Origin: Acidobacteriota bacterium
Lineage (GTDB): Bacteria > Acidobacteriota > Thermoanaerobaculia > Multivoradales > JBCCEF01
Reading direction: 5' to 3'
NCBI GenBank assembly: GCA_039028635.1
Contig: JBCCHV010000015.1
Location: 1-64,000 of the forward strand
DNA length: 64,000 bases
Numbering within the stretch: position 1 is the first letter of the stretch; every line of letters begins with the position of its first letter. The notes below the pieces were generated by a model. It was not told where the DNA came from. It saw nothing but the letters and a program-made list of their open reading frames with translations, and made no database searches. Of the stretch, positions 59,534 to 64,000 are shown piece by piece. The position numbers and the translations under genes were made by a program.

Positions 59534-60189
59534 TGGGCGCGGAAGATCACGCCTACTTCCAGGCGGTCGAGGAAGTCTTCGTTCGTCTACGCGGAGCGCC
59601 GCTGCTGCTGTCGCCGAAGGACTGGATGGTGGCGCGTGAATGGCATCGCCGGGGGATTCCCCTCAGCGTGGTCGAGAACGCCCTCGAAGAGCTGTTCTCG
59701 CGGCGCCGTGATCGCGGCGCCCGGGGCCGGGTCCAGAGCCTCGGCTACTGCGCCCCGGCGGTCGAGTCGGCCTGGGAGGAAATCGAGGAGCTGCAGGCAC
59801 CGGGGCGCCGGGAAACGGCGTCCCCGAGCTTCGATGTCGAGCTTCGTCTGGCGGCCCTGGCGGCGGCGCTGCCGGCAGATCTGGCGGCCTGGCGTCACCG
59901 CTTGCTCCCCCTGCAGGGGGAGGCCGAGATCGTCGAGGCGCGCCTCGCCGAGCTCGATGTCGAGCTCGATGCGGAGCTCCTCGACGCCCTGTCGGCGAGC
60001 CAGCGGCAGGAGGTCGAGGTGCAGATCGCCGGCAGCTTCGAATCCCTCGCCCAGCGCCTGCCGAAGGGCGAGCTGGAGGAAGCCCGGCGGCGACTGACCT
60101 CGCGCTGGATCCGGCGCCAGCGAGGAGTCCCGGTGCTCTCTCTGTTCGCTCCCGAGGCGGAGTCGGCGGCCGAAGTTTCCAAACCTTAA
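59533..60189 (+). CDS. Conserved-looking hypothetical protein downstream of coaX
   Basis: This 218-residue, mostly helical, charged protein has no signal peptide or membrane segment. PKDWMVAREWHRRGIPLSVVENALEELFSRR near residue 28 is the most distinctive block. The middle has a paired helical region with SPSFDVELRLAALAAALP. I recognise no family. The start ATG overlaps the coaX stop by one base (TGATG), so it is translationally coupled to coaX. Confidence 0.7.
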   Translation: MGAEDHAYFQAVEEVFVRLRGAPLLLSPKDWMVAREWHRRGIPLSVVENALEELFSRRRDRGARGRVQSLGYCAPAVESAWEEIEELQAPGRRETASPSFDVELRLAALAAALPADLAAWRHRLLPLQGEAEIVEARLAELDVELDAELLDALSASQRQEVEVQIAGSFESLAQRLPKGELEEARRRLTSRWIRRQRGVPVLSLFAPEAESAAEVSKP

Positions 60190-60238
60190 GCTCACATAGC
60201 GCAAGGTCCGAGCCGGGCAATTCCGTCTTCCGGACGGG

Positions 60239-62482
60239 ATGCGCTATCTCGACCGTCTACCCGCCGTACCGATGCTGGTCGCCCTGTGGAGCGGCGTTGC
60301 CGCCGGGGCGGCGGCGTCCGCTCTCCCGGTGCCTGGGATTTGCGCCCTCGCCGCTCTCAGCCTGGCCCTCGACGGCCGCGCTCGGTGCTGGCTTTTTGCG
60401 CTGGCCTGCGGTCTCTTGCTGGGGGTCTTCGAGGGCGAGCGCCGGCAGGCTTTGCAGGTGGCGGCGGCTCGGCCGGTGCCGGTGGAGGTGACCGGCCGTT
60501 TGGTCGGTCCGTGGCAACCGCGTGGCGACGGGCGGGGCTGCTGGCTGGAGATCGAGAGCCTGCGCCGGGGCGACCGCCTGTGGTCCGGGAGCGGGCGTCT
60601 GGCGCTGACCGTCTACGGCGCCGGTGACTTGCCGCTGGCCGGTAGTCGGGTGCGGGCGCTGGCTCATCTGCGCCAGCCGGCGACCTTCCTCAACGGTCGG
60701 TCGCCGCGACGACCGCAACCACGGCTGGTGATCAAGGCCGCCGCCCTGCTGCAGGAGCTGGCGCCGCCGGCCCTCTGGGAAGTCGCCGCGGCTGGTGGGC
60801 GACAGCGCTTCGAGGCCCTCTTCGATCGCTATCCGGGCTCGCCCGGCGTCGCCCTGGCGCGCGCCCTGCTGCTCGGCGAGGCCTACGCCCTGCCGTTGCC
60901 CTGGCGCCAGGCCCTGACCCGCCTCGGTCTGGCCCATTTGATGGCCGTTTCGGGGCTCCATCTGGGAATCGTCGCCGGCCTGGCGGCAGCGATCTGCTTA
61001 CCGTTGCCGCGCTCTCTGCGCAGCCTTCTGGTCGTCGCCCTGTGCTTGGCCTTCGGTGCGGTGGTCGGTCCTCGGCCTTCCCTGATGCGCGCCCTCGGCA
61101 TGGTCTTGATGGCCTGCGGCGCCCGCTGGCTGCGCCGACCGGCGGTCAGCGGCAACGCCCTCGCTTGGGTGGCGGTGGCTCTGATCGTCGACCGCCCCTC
61201 TTTGATCGAGCAGGTGGGCTTTCAGCTCACCGTCTTGGCGACGGCGGGGATGGTGATCTTGGCACCGGTCTTGGCGAGCCAGGGTGCCTCGGCCCTGCGC
61301 CGCGCCTTGGCGGCGAGTGTGGCGGCGCAGGTTGCGACCTGGCCGGTGACCCTGCCGACCTTCGGTCTGATCCATCCGGCGGCACCGCTGCTCAATCTGA
61401 TCGCCGTCCCTTGGACCGCCATCACCCTGGCGACCAGCCTCCTTTGGAGCCTCATCGGGGGGCCCGGCGGCACCGCCCTGCTCGATGTGCTCGCCTGGCC
61501 TTTCGCTCTACCCTCCGGTATCGGCCCGCAGCCTTGGCAGGGGCTACCGGTGGCGATTCCCGCCATCTGGGCCGTCGTCCTCGCGGCGGTTGCTTGCTGG
61601 GTTTGGCGCCGGCCGCGGCGGCTGCTGTGGCTGCTGCCGCTGCTCCTTCAGGGGGGGCCTGGAGCGGCCTTCGATGGACCCGTCTCGGTGACCCTCCTCG
61701 ACGTCGGTCAAGGCGACGCGGTTCTACTGCAGGACGGCCCGCGGGCGGTCTTGGTGGACGCCCCCGGCTGGCCGGACGGCGATTTCGGTGGCCGGGTGCT
61801 GGTGCCGGCCTTGGCGCGGCTCGGAGTTCATCGCCTCGAGGCGGTGGTGCTGAGCCATCCGGATCTCGATCATTGCGGTGGCTTGGCCGACCTGCTGGCC
61901 TACCTGCCGGTGCGAGAGGTCTGGGTCGGGGAGGAGTGGAGCGGAGATCCCTGCGCTGATCGCTTGCGATCGCTGGCCGGTGGGCGCTGGCGACTGATCG
62001 CTCCAGGGAGGCCGCCGCCGGCGGTCGGTCGTTGGCGCCTGGCGGCGCTGGTCGGTGGACGGGGGGCCGCCGTCGACCCTGCCGCGGCGGCATCCGGGCG
62101 CCAGCGGAACGATCGCTCGCTGGTGATGGTGGCGCTGGCCGAAGGGCGCTGCCTGCTGTTGACGGGGGATATCGGTCGTCGCGCCGAGGCGCGGCTCCTG
62201 AAGGGCGACGACGACCTGGCTTGCGACCGGTTGAAGGTCGCCCATCACGGCTCGCGGAGCTCTTCGGGCCAGCCCTGGCTGGCGCGGACCGGACCGCGTT
62301 GGGCCCTGGTCTCGGCGGGGGTCGGAAACTCCTACGGTCATCCCTCGCCGGCCACCCTGGAGCGCTTCCGCCAGCGCCGTATCGCCACCCTGAGCACCCA
62401 CCGCGATGGCCGCATCACGTTGTTTTGGCGCGCCGATGGAGCGGTCCAGGTGGCGGTGCCGTTTTCGCCGCGGGGCGATTGA
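60239..62482 (+). CDS. comEC: DNA internalization protein ComEC/Rec2
   Basis: This 747-residue membrane channel takes up single-stranded DNA during natural transformation. An N-terminal membrane segment and OB-like DUF4131 region (about 50-180) lead into the competence membrane domain with ALLLGEAYALPLPWRQALTR and HLMAVSGLHLGIVAGL. The C-terminal metallo-beta-lactamase domain (about 480-740) has LLDVGQGDAVLLQ, SHPDLDHCGG and KVAHHGSRSSS. All three usual parts are present and the length is normal. No comEA is in the window. Confidence 0.95.
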   Translation: MRYLDRLPAVPMLVALWSGVAAGAAASALPVPGICALAALSLALDGRARCWLFALACGLLLGVFEGERRQALQVAAARPVPVEVTGRLVGPWQPRGDGRGCWLEIESLRRGDRLWSGSGRLALTVYGAGDLPLAGSRVRALAHLRQPATFLNGRSPRRPQPRLVIKAAALLQELAPPALWEVAAAGGRQRFEALFDRYPGSPGVALARALLLGEAYALPLPWRQALTRLGLAHLMAVSGLHLGIVAGLAAAICLPLPRSLRSLLVVALCLAFGAVVGPRPSLMRALGMVLMACGARWLRRPAVSGNALAWVAVALIVDRPSLIEQVGFQLTVLATAGMVILAPVLASQGASALRRALAASVAAQVATWPVTLPTFGLIHPAAPLLNLIAVPWTAITLATSLLWSLIGGPGGTALLDVLAWPFALPSGIGPQPWQGLPVAIPAIWAVVLAAVACWVWRRPRRLLWLLPLLLQGGPGAAFDGPVSVTLLDVGQGDAVLLQDGPRAVLVDAPGWPDGDFGGRVLVPALARLGVHRLEAVVLSHPDLDHCGGLADLLAYLPVREVWVGEEWSGDPCADRLRSLAGGRWRLIAPGRPPPAVGRWRLAALVGGRGAAVDPAAAASGRQRNDRSLVMVALAEGRCLLLTGDIGRRAEARLLKGDDDLACDRLKVAHHGSRSSSGQPWLARTGPRWALVSAGVGNSYGHPSPATLERFRQRRIATLSTHRDGRITLFWRADGAVQVAVPFSPRGD

Positions 62483-62493
62483 GCCACTCGCAG

Positions 62494-62499
62494 TAGACT
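62494..62499 (+). promoter_or_regulatory. Candidate -10 box (TAGACT) for miaA-hfq
   Basis: TAGACT ends 7 nt before the miaA ATG at 62507, another leaderless-type arrangement. Confidence 0.4.
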
Positions 62500-62506
62500 C
62501 TTCGCC

Positions 62507-63457
62507 ATGAGGCCCGTCGTCGCCATCGTGGGTCCGACCGCCGTCGGCAAGACCTCCCTCGCCCTGCGGCTGGCCGAGGAGATCGAGCTCGAGATCATCA
62601 ATGCCGATGCCCTGCAGGTCTATCGCAGTCTCGACCTCGGGACCGCCAAGTCGACCCCCGAGGAGCAGGCCCGGGTGCGCCACCATCTGGTCGACATCCT
62701 GGCGCCGACGGAAACCTACTCGGCCGGCGAGTTCGCTCGCCGGGCTCGGCTGGCGATCTCCGACATCCATCGGCGCGGTCGTTGGGGGGCGGTGGTCGGG
62801 GGGAGCGGCCTCTACGTGAGGGCTCTTCTCGAGGGCATCAGCCCGGTTCCTCCGGGCGATCCCGAAGTGCGCCGGCGATTGCGTGAGCGCTTGCAAGAGC
62901 AAGGTTTGCCGAAGCTCTACGAGGAGTTGCGAGAGAGCGATCCGGCGACCGCCGCGAAGCTCGCTCCGGGGGACACTCAGAGGGTCTTGAGGGCCCTCGA
63001 GGTGGGGCTCGTCAGCGGGCGTCCTCTCTCTCGCTGGATCGCGAGCCAACCCTTTGGAGAATCGCGGCTTCCGGCCGTTCGGCTCGGATTGACGCTACCG
63101 CGAAATATCCTGTACGATCGCATCTTCGAACGGGTCGCTCGGATGGTCGACGGTGGCTGGGTAGAGGAGGTTGTAGGGTTGCTGGAACGGGGATTTTCCC
63201 CAGAGAGCCCAGCCTTTCAAGCCATCGGTTATCGCCAATTGGCCCGACATGTCCAGGGGGAGTGGTCGCTGGACACCGCGATTCGAGAGACGGTGACTGC
63301 CACCCGGCGGTTCGCGAAGCGGCAGCTTACCTGGTTCCGAAAGGAGGCGGACATCCTGTGGTGGGATGCTCGCGACCTCGAGGGGCAGATTTCTAACATC
63401 CTGAAACACCTTCGGTGCCGCGGATTCGGGAGACTCGATGGCCAAGCACAACATTAA
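62507..63457 (+). CDS. miaA: tRNA dimethylallyltransferase MiaA
   Basis: This 316-residue enzyme transfers the dimethylallyl group from DMAPP to A37 of tRNAs reading UNN codons. It has the Walker A VGPTAVGKTSLALRLAEE at the N-terminus, INADALQVYRSLDLGTAKST near 36, VVGGSGLYVRALLEGI near 97 and TRRFAKRQLTWFRKEADI near 267. The DMAPP it uses would come from the isoprenoid operon at 27-35 kb. It overlaps hfq by 20 nt, the classical miaA-hfq order. Confidence 0.96.
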   Translation: MRPVVAIVGPTAVGKTSLALRLAEEIELEIINADALQVYRSLDLGTAKSTPEEQARVRHHLVDILAPTETYSAGEFARRARLAISDIHRRGRWGAVVGGSGLYVRALLEGISPVPPGDPEVRRRLRERLQEQGLPKLYEELRESDPATAAKLAPGDTQRVLRALEVGLVSGRPLSRWIASQPFGESRLPAVRLGLTLPRNILYDRIFERVARMVDGGWVEEVVGLLERGFSPESPAFQAIGYRQLARHVQGEWSLDTAIRETVTATRRFAKRQLTWFRKEADILWWDARDLEGQISNILKHLRCRGFGRLDGQAQH

Positions 63458-63653
63458 TATCCAAGATGGATTTCTTTTTCAGAATCTCAAAGAAGGTCAC
63501 CTGATGGAGGTGAGCTTGACCACCGGCAAGGATCTGGTGGGACGCCTCAAGCGGTTCGATCGCTTCGCCGTGGTCCTCGAGACCTCCAACGAGGAGGTCC
63601 TGGTCTACAAGCATGCTATTGCGACCATCTCCATCGGTGGCACCGAGGGCTGA
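63438..63653 (+). CDS. hfq: RNA chaperone Hfq
   Basis: This 71-residue Sm-like protein pairs small RNAs with mRNAs. NIQDGFLFQNLKEG replaces the usual QDPFLNxLRxE, Sm1 is VSLTTGKDLVGRLKRFDRFAVVL, and Sm2 contains the near-invariant VYKHAIATI. The acidic C-terminal tail of enterobacterial Hfq is absent. The start lies within the miaA end. Its presence implies a small-RNA network in this organism. Confidence 0.93.
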   Translation: MAKHNINIQDGFLFQNLKEGHLMEVSLTTGKDLVGRLKRFDRFAVVLETSNEEVLVYKHAIATISIGGTEG

Positions 63654-64000
63654 TCGAGTCCGGCGTTTTCTCGCGGCGAGCTCGTTTTGGGCGCTGATGC
63701 CCCTGGCCTTGGCCTGTGGCTCGGCGGGCACCTCGGCGCCGCCGACGCCGATCGTGGAGAAGGAGCCGATGGCTGCCGTCCCGGCGGCGGATCGGCCCTT
63801 CGTCGTCGACCCCCTCGATGGCTATGAGCTGCTGGTCGACGAGGACCGCAAGGGACGTCTGCGCTCCCTCTTCGCCCAGCTCGAGGCGGGGGCTCCGGGC
63901 GCAGCGCTGGTGAGTGCTGCCGATGAGTTCCTGGCAGTCGACGACACCTTCCATCCCGCCCGGGTGCTGGCGGCTCAGGGGGAGCTGGCCGCGGGGAACC
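63637..64000 (+). CDS. Putative lipoprotein, 5' part only
   Basis: The frame is open from a GTG at 63637, overlapping hfq by 17 nt, to the window edge. It begins with a basic stretch (ADRVRRF), a hydrophobic core (LAASSFWALMPLALAC) and a lipobox LALAC followed by Gly-Ser, then a Pro/Thr linker and a helical region with GRLRSLFAQLEAG and FHPARVLAAQGEL that resembles the beginning of a TPR-type domain. An ATG at 63697 would remove most of the signal peptide, so the GTG is preferred. The gene is cut by the window end. Confidence 0.6.
   Translation, partial: MAPRADRVRRFLAASSFWALMPLALACGSAGTSAPPTPIVEKEPMAAVPAADRPFVVDPLDGYELLVDEDRKGRLRSLFAQLEAGAPGAALVSAADEFLAVDDTFHPARVLAAQGELAAGN

Overview
The window is 64 kb of G+C-rich bacterial chromosome. 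It is densely packed with protein genes, many joined by 1- to 20-nt overlaps. I see no rRNA, tRNA, CRISPR array, prophage or intact transposase gene. Several features fit a member of the Acidobacteriota, perhaps near Thermoanaerobaculia: the PhoH/7TM-HD/YbeY/CorC/Era and MiaA-Hfq gene orders, a glutaminyl-tRNA synthetase carrying a YqeY/GatB tail, paralogous TPR proteins with an HxxxCxxC N-terminus, and a stand-alone acyl-CoA mutase with a separate B12 subunit. The taxonomic assignment is inference only.

Layout: 0-0.4 kb holds an inverted-repeat element abutting a DUF4177 gene. At 0.6-1.4 kb is a SAM hydrolase. At 1.5-7.5 kb is a five-gene catabolic operon (three-subunit molybdenum hydroxylase, cyclase-family hydrolase, amidase). 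At 7.8-11.4 kb are a DUF2064 transferase, Nnr, TsaE and a 3-hydroxyacyl-CoA dehydrogenase. At 11.5-17.5 kb is the RNA-metabolism operon phoH-7TM/HD-ybeY-corC-era. At 17.5-18.0 kb is a tandem array of hairpin repeats. At 18.4-27.3 kb are an FAD oxidoreductase, GlnRS-YqeY, membrane proteins, a serine hydrolase and an M1 peptidase. At 27.4-34.8 kb is a seven-gene isoprenoid operon read leftward: polyprenyl synthase, type 2 IPP isomerase, HMG-CoA reductase, mevalonate kinase, a mevalonate (di)phosphate decarboxylase, isopentenyl phosphate kinase, and squalene/phytoene synthase.

At 35.3-40.3 kb are RimO, RibF, thioredoxin, a DUF4126 protein and an exported beta-propeller. At 40.3-45.3 kb two divergent, paralogous modules face away from a central bacilliredoxin/Sm-like pair. 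Each module has a small exported acidic protein and a TPR protein with an H-x3-C-x2-C motif; one also has a 69-residue protein resembling sigma-70 region 2 alone. At 45.3-47.5 kb is a phospholipid cluster (acyltransferase, CDP-diglyceride synthase, CDP-alcohol phosphatidyltransferase). At 47.6-64 kb are DUF423, P5C dehydrogenase, two EamA transporters, the split acyl-CoA mutase, a response regulator, valS-birA-coaX-hypothetical, comEC, miaA-hfq, and the start of a lipoprotein gene cut by the window edge.

Most interesting points. (1) The isoprenoid operon has mevalonate kinase and isopentenyl phosphate kinase but no phosphomevalonate kinase, suggesting an archaeal-type alternative mevalonate route in a bacterium. 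(2) The mini-sigma/HxxxCxxC-TPR/exported-peptide modules share an 11-bp AT-rich motif upstream of both peptide genes and look like an undescribed signalling system. (3) An inverted-repeat family flanked by CTAG sits exactly on the stop codons of three genes, and its internal hairpins vary in sequence while keeping their pairing. (4) At least six genes have a TAnnnT box 7-10 nt before the start codon, suggesting widespread leaderless transcription.
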